The position numbers were made by a program, and so were the translations under genes. Below the pieces are notes generated by a model. It made no database searches and was not told the origin of the DNA. It saw only the letters and a list, made by a program, of their open reading frames with translations. Positions 26,096 to 35,257 of a stretch of DNA of 64,000 nt are shown piece after piece. This stretch comes from Massilia sp. ST3 (GTDB lineage: Bacteria; Pseudomonadota; Gammaproteobacteria; Burkholderiales; Burkholderiaceae_D): assembly GCF_018119405.1 (NCBI RefSeq), contig NZ_JAGPWC010000020.1, positions 1 through 64,000 of the forward strand, in the 5' to 3' direction. The number at the start of each line of letters is the position of its first letter. Position 1 is the stretch's first letter.

Positions 26096-27812
26096 AGTCG
26101 TCGTCAAGCGCCTGCTGGCGCTGATCAAGCCTTATCAATCGCGCTCCTGGCTGGCGCTGCTGTCGATGGCGCTCACCGCGGCCACCCAGCCGCTGCTGGG
26201 CAAGGCGCTGGAGCTGCTGCTCGATCTCGGCTTCAAGAAGAAGGTGCCCTTCAGCCTGTGGTGGATCCCGGGCGTGCTGGTCTCGATCTTCATCCTGCGC
26301 GGCATCGGCACCTTTTCCACCGCCTACCTGAACAACTGGGTGCTGTCGCGCGTGCTGAACGACCTGCGCGCCATGGCCTTCGAGCGGGTGCTGCGCCTGC
26401 CGGTGGCGCGCTTCCAGGAAGAGACCACCGGCAAGATCATCAACACGGTGGTCAACGACGTGCGCCAGGTGGTGGACATGATCCAGTCGGTGTTCGTGGC
26501 CTGCGTGCGCGACGTGCTGGTCGTGATCGGCCTCCTGGGCGCGCTGCTCTACCTGAACTGGAAGCTGACCCTGGTCGCCATCGTGGTGGTGCCGTTGACG
26601 GCCGTGATCGTGCGCACCACCACCGGCCGCCTGCGCCGCCTCAACCGCGAAAGCCAGCGCGTCACCGCCGAGATGACCGGCGTGGTCGAGGAAGCCGCGC
26701 GCGGCCACCAGGTGATCCGCGTATTCTCGGGCGAACGCTACGAGCGCGCGCGCTTCCACGCCCGCAGCGAGGCGCTGCGCGGTTTCGCCCAGCGCATGAC
26801 GGTGGCCTTCGCCGCCACCACCCCGATCACCCAGATCGCCACCTCCATCGCCTTGTCGCTGGTGATCGTGCTGGCGATCCGCGCCGAGATGACGGTGGGC
26901 GAATTCACCAACTTCGTGACCATGATGCTGATGCTGCTCACGCCCCTGAAATCGCTGGCCGAGGTCAACGGCCCGATGCAGCGCGGGATCGCCGCCGCCG
27001 AGACGGTCTTCCAGATCGTCGATTCGCCGACCGAGCTCGATACCGGCAGCCATGAGCTCGGCCGTGCGAAGGGCCACCTGGTGTTCGAGCGCGTGGCCTT
27101 CCGCTACCCGAACGCGGCCGGCCTGGCCCTGGACGAGGTCTCGCTCGCCATCCAGCCCGGCCAGACGGTGGCCCTGGTGGGCGTGTCCGGCGGCGGCAAG
27201 TCTACCTTTGTCAACCTGGTGACGCGCTTCTACGATCCGGAAGGCGGCCGCCTGCTGCTGGACGGCGTGCCCTACCGGGACATCAAGCTGGCCAGCCTGC
27301 GCGCCCAGCTGGCGATGGTGAGCCAGAACGTGGTGCTGTTCGACGACACGCTGGCAGCCAACATCGCCTACGGGGCCGAGCGCATCGACTACGAGCGCCT
27401 GGCGGCGGCGGTCAAGGCCGCGCACCTGACGGACGTGGTGGCCAAGCTGCCGGAAGGCGTGGAGACGCGCATCGGCGAGAACGGCTCGCGCCTGTCCGGC
27501 GGCCAGCGCCAGCGCGTGGCGATCGCGCGCGCGATCTACAAGGACGCGCCGATCCTGATCCTGGACGAGGCCACCTCGGCGCTGGACAACGAATCCGAAC
27601 GCGCGGTGCAGGCGGCGCTCGACAGCCTGATGGCCGGCCGCACCACGATCGTCATCGCGCACCGCCTGTCGACCATCGAGCGGGCCGACCGCATCGTGGT
27701 GATGGAGCATGGGCGGATCGTGGAGCAGGGGACGCATGAGGAGCTGCTCGGGGCGAACGGGATGTATGCGAACCTGTATCGGCTGCAGTTTGCGGCGGTG
27801 GAAGAGAAGTAG
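26070..27812 (+). CDS. msbA: Lipid A/phospholipid flippase, MsbA-like ABC exporter
   Basis: About 580 residues. Six membrane helices in the type I exporter fold (about 20-300) precede an ATPase domain with Walker A GVSGGGKST, LSGGQRQRVAIARAI and ILILDEATSALDNES. Its position after the O-antigen ligase favours the MsbA role of flipping lipid A-core. The start is uncertain: a TTG at 26070 or a GTG at 26085, both inside the end of the ligase gene and both downstream of an A/G-rich stretch. The stop codon is followed directly by a REP-like hairpin. Confidence 0.9.
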   Translation: MRKKKVENKVVVKRLLALIKPYQSRSWLALLSMALTAATQPLLGKALELLLDLGFKKKVPFSLWWIPGVLVSIFILRGIGTFSTAYLNNWVLSRVLNDLRAMAFERVLRLPVARFQEETTGKIINTVVNDVRQVVDMIQSVFVACVRDVLVVIGLLGALLYLNWKLTLVAIVVVPLTAVIVRTTTGRLRRLNRESQRVTAEMTGVVEEAARGHQVIRVFSGERYERARFHARSEALRGFAQRMTVAFAATTPITQIATSIALSLVIVLAIRAEMTVGEFTNFVTMMLMLLTPLKSLAEVNGPMQRGIAAAETVFQIVDSPTELDTGSHELGRAKGHLVFERVAFRYPNAAGLALDEVSLAIQPGQTVALVGVSGGGKSTFVNLVTRFYDPEGGRLLLDGVPYRDIKLASLRAQLAMVSQNVVLFDDTLAANIAYGAERIDYERLAAAVKAAHLTDVVAKLPEGVETRIGENGSRLSGGQRQRVAIARAIYKDAPILILDEATSALDNESERAVQAALDSLMAGRTTIVIAHRLSTIERADRIVVMEHGRIVEQGTHEELLGANGMYANLYRLQFAAVEEK

Positions 27813-27846
27813 AACTTGGGTTCCGGCGAAGGCCGGAACCCAAGTT
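27813..27846. repeat. REP-like hairpin, single copy
   Basis: This is a perfect 15-bp stem identical to the copy at 18786 (AACTTGGGTTCCGGC, GAAG loop). It begins at the base right after the msbA stop codon, where it may also protect or end the transcript. Confidence 0.85.
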
Positions 27847-27868
27847 TCTCGGCACAGCCGCACGGCAA

Positions 27869-27904
27869 ATAAAAAAACCGCGCCTCCCCGAAGGAAGAGC
27901 GCGG
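27869..27904 (-). terminator. Terminator of the GH1/RmlD fusion gene
   Basis: On the minus strand a GCCGCGCTCTTCC arm, a TTCG loop and a GGGAGGCGCGG arm are followed by a run of seven T. It lies about 20 bp after the stop codon of the fusion gene. Confidence 0.85.
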
Positions 27905-27925
27905 CAACTTGGCAGAACCCTGTCG

Positions 27926-30190
27926 TTAACTTGCGTAGTGCGCCGCCTCTCCCGGCCGTTCGGCCTCGACACCGTGGGCGCGCTGCTCCACTGCTTCCAC
28001 ATAGCGTTTCAAGGCGTCGTCCAGCGAAGGCAGCAGCAGCCCACGCTCGCTGCCCAGCGCGCTGAATCCCGGGCGCCGTGCGGCATAGCCGCAGGATTCC
28101 ATCGACACTTCCTCCAGCCGGCCCGGATCCACCCCGGCCGCGGCGCAGGCGCGCCGCGCCAGTTCGGCCCAGCTCACCGCCTCGGCATTGGTCAGGTGCC
28201 AGACGCCGCGCTCGCGGTCGATCAGCAGGTCGAGCGAGACGTTCACCAGGTCGGGCACATAGGTCGGCGCCACCACCATGTCGCCGGCCGCCTGGAAGGA
28301 CTGGCCGTGGTCGAGCGCATTCAGCGCCTGGGTCACGAAGTTATGCTGGTCCCAGGGGCCGAAGAAGGACGAGGTGCGGATCACCAGCGCCTGCGGGTCG
28401 GCGTCCAGCACGCGCTGCTCGGCCTCGGCCTTGCTGCATCCGTAGACGCCCAATGGATTCACCGGGTCCGACTCCACATAGGGCCGGCCCTTGGCGCCGT
28501 CGAACACCAGGTCGGTCGAGAAGGTCATGAAGCGCAGCGCGTGGCGGATGCAGGCCAGCGACAGGATCGTCGGTCCCAGGGTATTCTCGCGCATGCAGCG
28601 TTCGCTGTCGCCTTCCGCCTCGTCGACACGCACGTAGCCGCCCGCATTGATGATGGCCCAGGGCTTGAAGCGCTGGATCGCGCGTTCCACCGACGCAGGA
28701 TCGGTGATGTCCATCTCCTGGCGCGTCAGCACGTGGTAGGCCAGGTTGCGTTTTTCGCAGATGCGCGCGAAGGCCGAGCCCAGGGTGCCGGTGGCGCCGC
28801 TGATGAGGATCGGCTGCACGTGGGCCGACTTGAACTGTCCGCGCACGGCCAGGTCGGCCACCGCGGTGCTGGTCGCCACCGGCTTGCACAGGAAGCGTCC
28901 CGGACGACGCCACCAGCCTTCACCCTGCAGCACCGGATTGCTCAGCGGGCGTCCGCTGGACAGCTCGCGCATCAGGGTCGCCACCGCGGTGGGACGGGGC
29001 GTGCCGCCGCGCACGTCGAAGGGGCCGGGCTCGTAGTAGCCGCGGCACTCGGTCACCAGGCAATTCCAGTCGAAGGAGCCGAGCAGCGCCCAGACCGTCA
29101 CGGCGCGGATGTCGGCGCCCTGGTTGCGCGCCTTCTTGGCCGCGTTCCAGATCTCGACCAGCCAGCGCAGCTGGTCTTCGCGGTTGGCGTCGATATGGGC
29201 CTCGGTGATGGCGATCGGCAGGCCGTAGCGTTCCCAGGTTTCCATCAGCAGCGGCGCGATGCCCGGCGTCGGCGTGGCCAGCACGCGCGGCGTCTCGATG
29301 TCGGCATGGTAGATGCCGCGGAAGGTATGGCAGCGGTCTTTCGGATAGCGCTCGGGACGATGGTCGAGCCAGCGTTCGCTGGTGGCGTAGTAATTCACGC
29401 CGATGATGTCCGGCGGGCAGGGATTGTCGCGGAACCAGAGCAGTTCCTCTTCGGTCGCGTTCGATTCGAGCAGGTAGTTCCACAGCTTGTGGTCCTGGTC
29501 CACTTTACCGCACAGCAGGTCCCAGCCCAGCCAGCGGCGTTCGTTGAAGAAGCTGGTGATGGCTTCCATCTCCGGCATCCCGTAGGTTTTGGACAGGTCG
29601 TCGGTCTGGACCAGCTTGGCGTCCGGGTTGACGGCGCGGATGGCGCGCATCGCCAGCACCGTGGCGCGGCATTCGACGAGCAGGGCGCGTACGAAGGTGG
29701 CTTCGTCGCCGCCGTGCGGATACCAGACCCCCGCCAGGCCCGAGAAGCGCGCCGTGGTCAGCGGTTCGTTGACCGGGGTGTAGTACTCGACCCAGGGGTA
29801 GCGCGCGGCGACCGCGCCGGCGTATTCGGCGAGCTTGTCGGCGAAGCAGGCATCGACCAGGCTGGTATGGCGCGGGCCGCTGCCGTGGTGCACCAGGCCG
29901 ACGATCGGGGTGACGCCCAGCTGCTGCAGGGCAGGCAGGCGCTCGTCGGGCCAGGACCAGTCGGCCGACTCGATGCCGTCCGGCGCGGTGCGTTCCCACA
30001 GCACCGGATAGCGGATCGCCCGGATGCCGAGCGAGGCAAAGCGTTCGATATCCTGCAGGCGCTCGGCGTGGCCGTTGCGGTCCATCTGGCTGAAGTAATT
30101 GTCGCGCACACGGTTGACCGTGCATTCAAGTCCGCCCCAAAGCGCCAGCTCTGGGGTTTGTTCCGGCTGGGAACCAAGATGTGGAATCAT
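27926..30190 (-). CDS. Fusion of a glycoside hydrolase family 1-like domain with an RmlD-like NAD(P) reductase
   Basis: 754 residues from the ATG at 30190. Residues about 10-430 resemble family 1 glycosidases: TPVNEP carries the candidate acid/base E142, and AITEAH carries the candidate nucleophile E330, a normal spacing. From about 460 an extended short-chain dehydrogenase begins with ISGATGTLG (463-471). It continues through NAGGYVRVDEAEGD, FSTDLVFDGAKG and YGCSKAEAE (Tyr-x3-Lys), as in dTDP-4-dehydrorhamnose reductase. No rmlA/B/C genes are nearby. It may process or remodel a surface sugar, fitting the LPS genes upstream, but the substrate is unknown. An ATG at 30286 would add 32 residues without family support. 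Confidence 0.85.
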   Translation of the reverse strand: MIPHLGSQPEQTPELALWGGLECTVNRVRDNYFSQMDRNGHAERLQDIERFASLGIRAIRYPVLWERTAPDGIESADWSWPDERLPALQQLGVTPIVGLVHHGSGPRHTSLVDACFADKLAEYAGAVAARYPWVEYYTPVNEPLTTARFSGLAGVWYPHGGDEATFVRALLVECRATVLAMRAIRAVNPDAKLVQTDDLSKTYGMPEMEAITSFFNERRWLGWDLLCGKVDQDHKLWNYLLESNATEEELLWFRDNPCPPDIIGVNYYATSERWLDHRPERYPKDRCHTFRGIYHADIETPRVLATPTPGIAPLLMETWERYGLPIAITEAHIDANREDQLRWLVEIWNAAKKARNQGADIRAVTVWALLGSFDWNCLVTECRGYYEPGPFDVRGGTPRPTAVATLMRELSSGRPLSNPVLQGEGWWRRPGRFLCKPVATSTAVADLAVRGQFKSAHVQPILISGATGTLGSAFARICEKRNLAYHVLTRQEMDITDPASVERAIQRFKPWAIINAGGYVRVDEAEGDSERCMRENTLGPTILSLACIRHALRFMTFSTDLVFDGAKGRPYVESDPVNPLGVYGCSKAEAEQRVLDADPQALVIRTSSFFGPWDQHNFVTQALNALDHGQSFQAAGDMVVAPTYVPDLVNVSLDLLIDRERGVWHLTNAEAVSWAELARRACAAAGVDPGRLEEVSMESCGYAARRPGFSALGSERGLLLPSLDDALKRYVEAVEQRAHGVEAERPGEAAHYAS

Positions 30191-30426
30191 GAGGTGGTAT
30201 CTACTTTGTGAAAACAGCCTCAAGCCTACTGTCCCGGTTTTGACCCTTATGTGAAGTAGCCCACATAAAAGCGGTTTTTCGGACAATTCCTACTTTTTGT
30301 GGGCATCATTCACTTTATTGAGCTTAATTTCGGTTAAAAATACGAAACATCAAAGGCGGATGAGCGCGTGCGCCGCCAAGCGCGCGATCGCGCGACAATG
30401 CTGACAGCCGACTAAGGGAGAGCGCG

Positions 30427-30663
30427 ATGTATATGGTGTACTGGACCATGGTGGACGACGACGCCAGCCAGCCGCACGCCCAGGTCTTCGACACCACCGA
30501 GATGGTGGGGGCCATGCAGTTCATGGAAGAGCTGCGCAAGCGCCAGCGCGCCGGCGAAGGCGTGCGTTTCGTGACGATGTGTTCGGAGCACCCGGACGTG
30601 GTCGGCCACCCGGGTGTGGACGTGACCGGTCCCGGCTACAACTGGAAGAAGCGGCGGAGCTAG
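30427..30663 (+). CDS. Small conserved-looking protein of unknown function
   Basis: 78 residues starting MYMVYWTMVDDD, with no signal peptide or membrane helix. A Shine-Dalgarno sequence (AGGGAG) precedes the ATG at good spacing, and the codon use is typical of the genome, so it looks real. It lies 93 bp before the formate dehydrogenase beta gene on the same strand and diverges from the fusion gene across 236 bp of low-GC sequence. It matches no family recognised here; an accessory role to the dehydrogenase is only a guess from position. Confidence 0.6.
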   Translation: MYMVYWTMVDDDASQPHAQVFDTTEMVGAMQFMEELRKRQRAGEGVRFVTMCSEHPDVVGHPGVDVTGPGYNWKKRRS

Positions 30664-30756
30664 CCGGCAAAAACGGCCAGACCCCAGGACCCATCTTCCC
30701 GGCCCCGGTTTATACTGTGGCAACCGGCGTCCAGACCGGGAACGAGACCTGTCCAC

Positions 30757-32463
30757 ATGAACCATCCCATCATTCCGATCGTCGCGCAGGGGGCGAGCCG
30801 CCTGCGCAAGCGCCAGGCGCCCAAGGGCCGCCAGGTCGATGCGCAAGCCCTGGCCGACGTCCGCGCCCTGCTGGGCGAAGCCCCGCGCCGGCGCGACCTG
30901 CTCATCGAGCACCTGCACAAGATCCAGGACCGCCACGGCTGCCTGTCCAGCCCCCATCTCGCCGCCCTGGCGCAGGAAATGGGCCTGGCCCAGGCCGAGG
31001 TCTACGAGGTGGCCACCTTCTATCACCATTTCGACGTGGTCAAGGAAGGCGAACCGGCCCCGGCCGCGCTGACGGTGCGCGTGTGCGCCGGCCTATCCTG
31101 CGAGATGGCGGGCGCGCGCGAACTGCTGGGCAAACTGCCGGGCATCCTGGGGCGCGAGGTGAGGGTGCTCGAGGCGCCCTGCGTCGGCCGCTGCGAGCAG
31201 GCGCCGGTGGCGGTGGTCGGCCAGCTGGCCGTGCCGCAGGCGAGCGCGGAAAACGTGCTGGCCAAGGCGCGCGCCGGTGAGACGACCGACCTCGTCCACG
31301 ATCACATCGGTCTCGACGCCTACCGCGCGGCGGGCGGCTATGCGCTGCTGCGCGACTGCGTCGCCGGCAAGCTCGACGCCGGGCAGGTCATCGCCACCCT
31401 GGAGGCGTCCGGCCTGCGCGGCCTGGGCGGCGCCGGCTTTCCGCTCGGCCGCAAGTGGCGCATCGTGCGCGCTGAACCCGGGCCGCGCCTGATGGCGATT
31501 AACATCGACGAAGGCGAGCCCGGCACCTTCAAGGACCGCGTCTACCTCGAGCGCGATCCGCACCGCTTCCTGGAAGGCGCCCTGATCGCCGCCTGGGCGG
31601 TCGGCATCGAAGCCATCTACATCTACCTGCGCGACGAATACCACGGCTGCCGCGCCATGCTGGAAGCCGAGCTGGACAAGCTGCGCGCGGACCCGCCCTT
31701 GCAGGGCATGCCGCCCATTCACTTGCGCCGTGGCGCCGGCGCCTATATCTGCGGCGAAGAGTCGGCCATGATCGAATCGATCGAGGGCAAGCGCGGCATG
31801 CCGCGCCTGCGTCCGCCCTATGTGGCCCAGGTGGGCCTGTTCGGCCGCCCGACCCTGGAACACAATTTCGAATCGCTGCACTGGGTGCGCGAGATCCTGG
31901 AGCGGGGCGGCGAGTGGTTCGCCGCCCATGGGCGCAACGGCCGCCGCGGTCTGCGCTCGTTCTCGGTCTCGGGCCGGGTGCGCGAGCCGGGCGTGAAGCT
32001 GGCGCCGGCCGGCATCACGATCCGCGAACTGATCGCTGAATACTGCGGCGGCATGCGGGATGGCCACGACTTCTACGCCTACCTGCCGGGCGGCGCCTCG
32101 GGCGGCATCCTGCCGGCCAGCCTCGGCGACATCCCGCTCGACTTCGATACCCTGCAGCCCTACGGCTGCTTCATCGGCTCGGCCGCCGTGGTCGTACTCT
32201 CGCAGCACGACAGCGCGGTGGCGGCCGCCCGCAACACGCTGGCCTTCTTCAAGGACGAGTCCTGCGGCCAGTGCACGCCCTGCCGCAACGGCACCGCCAA
32301 GGCGCTCGACCTGATCCGCCAGCCGGCGTGGGACACGGCATTGCTGGGCGAACTGTCGCAGGTGATGCGTGACGCGTCCATTTGCGGCCTGGGCCAGGCC
32401 GCGCCGAATCCCATCGACTGCGTCATCCGCTACTTCCCGCACGAGCTGGTGCACCATGAATGA
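30757..32463 (+). CDS. NAD-dependent formate dehydrogenase, fused NuoE/NuoF-type beta subunit
   Basis: 568 residues. Residues about 25-170 form a NuoE-like thioredoxin-fold domain with a [2Fe-2S] site (Cys110, 115, 142, 146). From about 195 on comes a NuoF-like domain with the FMN/NADH-binding segments (GLGGAGFPLGRKW, GAGAYICGEESAMIESIEG) and a [4Fe-4S] site (CGQCTPC at 503-509 plus a later Cys). The two are separate genes (fdsG and fdsB) in Cupriavidus-type enzymes. The fusion matches the heterodimeric FDH1 of Methylorubrum extorquens, a tungsten enzyme. It passes electrons from the alpha subunit to NAD+ in the cytoplasm. It overlaps the alpha gene by 8 bp. Confidence 0.92.
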   Translation: MNHPIIPIVAQGASRLRKRQAPKGRQVDAQALADVRALLGEAPRRRDLLIEHLHKIQDRHGCLSSPHLAALAQEMGLAQAEVYEVATFYHHFDVVKEGEPAPAALTVRVCAGLSCEMAGARELLGKLPGILGREVRVLEAPCVGRCEQAPVAVVGQLAVPQASAENVLAKARAGETTDLVHDHIGLDAYRAAGGYALLRDCVAGKLDAGQVIATLEASGLRGLGGAGFPLGRKWRIVRAEPGPRLMAINIDEGEPGTFKDRVYLERDPHRFLEGALIAAWAVGIEAIYIYLRDEYHGCRAMLEAELDKLRADPPLQGMPPIHLRRGAGAYICGEESAMIESIEGKRGMPRLRPPYVAQVGLFGRPTLEHNFESLHWVREILERGGEWFAAHGRNGRRGLRSFSVSGRVREPGVKLAPAGITIRELIAEYCGGMRDGHDFYAYLPGGASGGILPASLGDIPLDFDTLQPYGCFIGSAAVVVLSQHDSAVAAARNTLAFFKDESCGQCTPCRNGTAKALDLIRQPAWDTALLGELSQVMRDASICGLGQAAPNPIDCVIRYFPHELVHHE

Positions 32464-35257
32464 CTTCAACCGCCTCATCACATTCGAACTGAATGGCCGC
32501 AGCGTCGACGCGCTGCCCCACGAAACCCTGATCGAGGTCGCCGCGCGCGAGGGCATCGAGGTGCCGCGCCTGTGCTACAAGGAAGGCATGGAGGCGGTCG
32601 GCAACTGCCGCTCCTGCATGGTCGAGATCGATGGCGAGCGCGTGCTCGCGCCTTCCTGCTGCCGCCATCCCACGGCCGGCATGAAGGTCAGCACCGACAG
32701 CGCGCGCGCCCTGGCGGCGCAGAAGATGGTGCTGGAACTGCTGCAGGCCGATATGCCGGAAGCCGAGTACACGCGCCGCAACGAGGTCGACCTCTGGGCC
32801 GAGAAGCTCGGCGTCGGCAAGCCGCGCTTCGCGCCCACGCGCCCGCAGCCGCAACACGACGCGACGCACGCCGCGATCACGGTCAACCTCGACGCCTGCA
32901 TCCAGTGCACGCGCTGCGTGCGCGCCTGCCGCGACGAACAGGTCAACGACGTGATCGGCCTGGCCTTCCGCGGCGAGGGCGCCAAGATCGTGTTCGACCA
33001 GGACGACCCGATGGGGGCCTCCACCTGCGTGGCCTGCGGCGAATGCGTGCAGGCCTGCCCGACCGGCGCCCTGATGCCGGCGCGCGAGGTGGCCCTGCAC
33101 ATCCCGGACAGGCAGGTCGATTCGGTCTGCCCTTATTGCGGGGTCGGCTGCCAGCTGACCTACCACATCAAGGACGACAAGATCCTGTACGTGGAGGGAC
33201 GCAAGGGCCCGGCCAACCAGGGCCGCCTGTGCGTCAAGGGCCGCTACGGCTTCGACTACGCCCACCATCCGCACCGGCTCACCAGGCCGCTGATCCGGCG
33301 CGAAGGCGTGCCCAAGACGGGCGACTTCACGATGGACCCGGAGCGCGTGATGGACGTCTTCCGCGAAGCCAGCTGGGAAGAAGCCCTGGCCCTCGCCGGC
33401 GGCAAGCTGGCGCAATTGCGCGACCAGCACGGCGGCGCGGCCCTGGCGGGCTTCGGCTCCGCCAAGGGCAGCAACGAGGAAGCCTACCTGTTCCAGAAGC
33501 TGGTGCGCACCGGTTTCAAGACCAACAACGTCGACCACTGCACCCGCCTGTGCCACGCCTCCTCGGTGTCGGCCCTGCTGGAAGGCATCGGCTCGGGCGC
33601 GGTCTCGAACCCGGTGATGGACGTGACGCGCGCCGAGGTCATCGTCGTCATCGGCGCCAACCCCACCGTCAACCACCCGGTGGCGGCCACCTGGATCAAG
33701 AACGCGGTGCGCACGGGCGCCAAGCTGGTCGTGCTCGACCCGCGCCGCTCCGAGCTGGCGCGCCACGCCCACCGCTACCTGCAGTTCAAGCCCGACACCG
33801 ACGTCGCCCTGCTGAACGCGATGATGCACGTGATCGTCACCGAAGGCCTGGTCGACCGCGACTTTGTTGCCGGCCGCACGGTCGGCTACGAAGACCTGGA
33901 GAAGAACGTCGCCGAGTACAGCCCGGAAGCGATGGCGCCGATCTGCGGCATCGACGCCGAGACCATTCGCTACGTGGCGCGCCTGTACGCCACCTCGAAG
34001 GGCTCGATGATCCTGTGGGGCATGGGTGTGTCCCAGCACGTGCACGGCACCGACAACGCGCGCTGCCTGATCGCGCTGAGCCTCATGACCGGCCAGATCG
34101 GCCGTCCCGGCACCGGCCTGCATCCGCTGCGCGGCCAGAACAACGTGCAGGGCGCCTCCGACGCCGGACTGATCCCGATGATGCTGCCGGACTACCAGCG
34201 CGTCGACAACCCGGCCGCCCGTGAAAAATTCGAGCGCGCCTGGGGCGCCACCCTGGACCCGAAGCCGGGCCTGACGGTGGTCGAGATCATGGACGCGATC
34301 GATGCCGGCCAGATCCGCGGCATGTACATCATGGGCGAGAACCCGGCCATGTCCGACCCCGACGCCAACCACGCCCGCGCCGCCCTGGCCGCGCTCGAGC
34401 ACCTGGTGGTGCAGGACATCTTCCTGACCGAGACCGCCTACCTGGCCGACGTGATCCTGCCTGCCTCCGCCTTCCCGGAAAAGACCGGCAGCTTCACCAA
34501 TACCGACCGGCTGGTCCAGCTGGGCCGCCAGGCCATCGATCCGCCGGGCGAGGCGAAACAGGATCTGTGGATCATCCAGCAGATGGCGAACCGCATGGGC
34601 CTGCCGTGGAACTACAGCCACGTGTCCGAGGTGTTCGACGAGATGCGCAAGACCATGGCCAGCATCGGCGGCATCACCTGGGAGCGCCTGGAACGGGAGG
34701 GCGCCGTGGTCTACCCGTGCCTGAACGAGGGGGACGCCGGCCAGCCGGTGGTGTTCACCGAACAGTTCCCGCGCGAGGGCGGCAGGGCGCGCTTCGTCCC
34801 GGCCGACATCATCCCGGCCGACGAGCGTCCCGACGCCGACTACCCGCTGGTCCTGATCACGGGCCGCCAGCTGGAGCACTGGCACACCGGCAGCATGACC
34901 CGCCGCGCCACCGTGCTGGACGCGATCGAGCCCGATCCGGTGGCCCTGGTGCACCCGCTCGACCTGGAGCGCATGGGCATCGCCCCGGGCCAGCCGATCA
35001 CGATCAGCTCGCGCCGCGGCGAGGTGGTGCTGTACGCGCGCGCCGACGACAGTTCGCCGGTGGGGGCGGTCTTCGTGCCCTTCTGCTACTACGAGGCGGC
35101 GATCAACCGCCTGACGAACGCCGCGCTCGACCCCTTCGGAAAGATTCCGGAATTCAAGTATTGCGCCATCAAAGTCACCCCCGGCGGGGAGGTGGCGCCG
35201 CAGGGCAGCTACGGTGGCGGCCAAATCCTGGCCGGCATGGCACAATTGGCAACATGA
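32456..35257 (+). CDS. Formate dehydrogenase alpha subunit (W/Mo-bis-PGD)
   Basis: 933 residues from the ATG at 32456. An N-terminal [2Fe-2S] ferredoxin domain (CYKEG, CRSCMVEI) leads to two [4Fe-4S] sites (CIQCTRCVRACRDE, CVACGECVQACPTGAL) and the molybdopterin oxidoreductase body with its own [4Fe-4S] site (CPYCGVGC). The active-site metal ligand is Cys366 with the adjacent His367 (TRLCHASS), so no selenocysteine is used. It oxidises formate to CO2 and hands electrons to the beta subunit. The stop overlaps the fdhD start (ATGA). The neighbouring tungstate importer suggests tungsten as the metal. Confidence 0.94.
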   Translation: MNDFNRLITFELNGRSVDALPHETLIEVAAREGIEVPRLCYKEGMEAVGNCRSCMVEIDGERVLAPSCCRHPTAGMKVSTDSARALAAQKMVLELLQADMPEAEYTRRNEVDLWAEKLGVGKPRFAPTRPQPQHDATHAAITVNLDACIQCTRCVRACRDEQVNDVIGLAFRGEGAKIVFDQDDPMGASTCVACGECVQACPTGALMPAREVALHIPDRQVDSVCPYCGVGCQLTYHIKDDKILYVEGRKGPANQGRLCVKGRYGFDYAHHPHRLTRPLIRREGVPKTGDFTMDPERVMDVFREASWEEALALAGGKLAQLRDQHGGAALAGFGSAKGSNEEAYLFQKLVRTGFKTNNVDHCTRLCHASSVSALLEGIGSGAVSNPVMDVTRAEVIVVIGANPTVNHPVAATWIKNAVRTGAKLVVLDPRRSELARHAHRYLQFKPDTDVALLNAMMHVIVTEGLVDRDFVAGRTVGYEDLEKNVAEYSPEAMAPICGIDAETIRYVARLYATSKGSMILWGMGVSQHVHGTDNARCLIALSLMTGQIGRPGTGLHPLRGQNNVQGASDAGLIPMMLPDYQRVDNPAAREKFERAWGATLDPKPGLTVVEIMDAIDAGQIRGMYIMGENPAMSDPDANHARAALAALEHLVVQDIFLTETAYLADVILPASAFPEKTGSFTNTDRLVQLGRQAIDPPGEAKQDLWIIQQMANRMGLPWNYSHVSEVFDEMRKTMASIGGITWERLEREGAVVYPCLNEGDAGQPVVFTEQFPREGGRARFVPADIIPADERPDADYPLVLITGRQLEHWHTGSMTRRATVLDAIEPDPVALVHPLDLERMGIAPGQPITISSRRGEVVLYARADDSSPVGAVFVPFCYYEAAINRLTNAALDPFGKIPEFKYCAIKVTPGGEVAPQGSYGGGQILAGMAQLAT

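Noticed and set aside
27938..30211. A 757-residue plus-strand frame opposite the GH1/RmlD fusion
   Set aside because: The minus-strand protein has two recognisable domains with catalytic residues and a terminator; the plus-strand frame has none.
30191..30426. A riboswitch (for example molybdenum cofactor type) ahead of the formate dehydrogenase group
   Set aside because: No recognisable conserved riboswitch core was found in the A/T-rich leader; only a short palindrome is visible.
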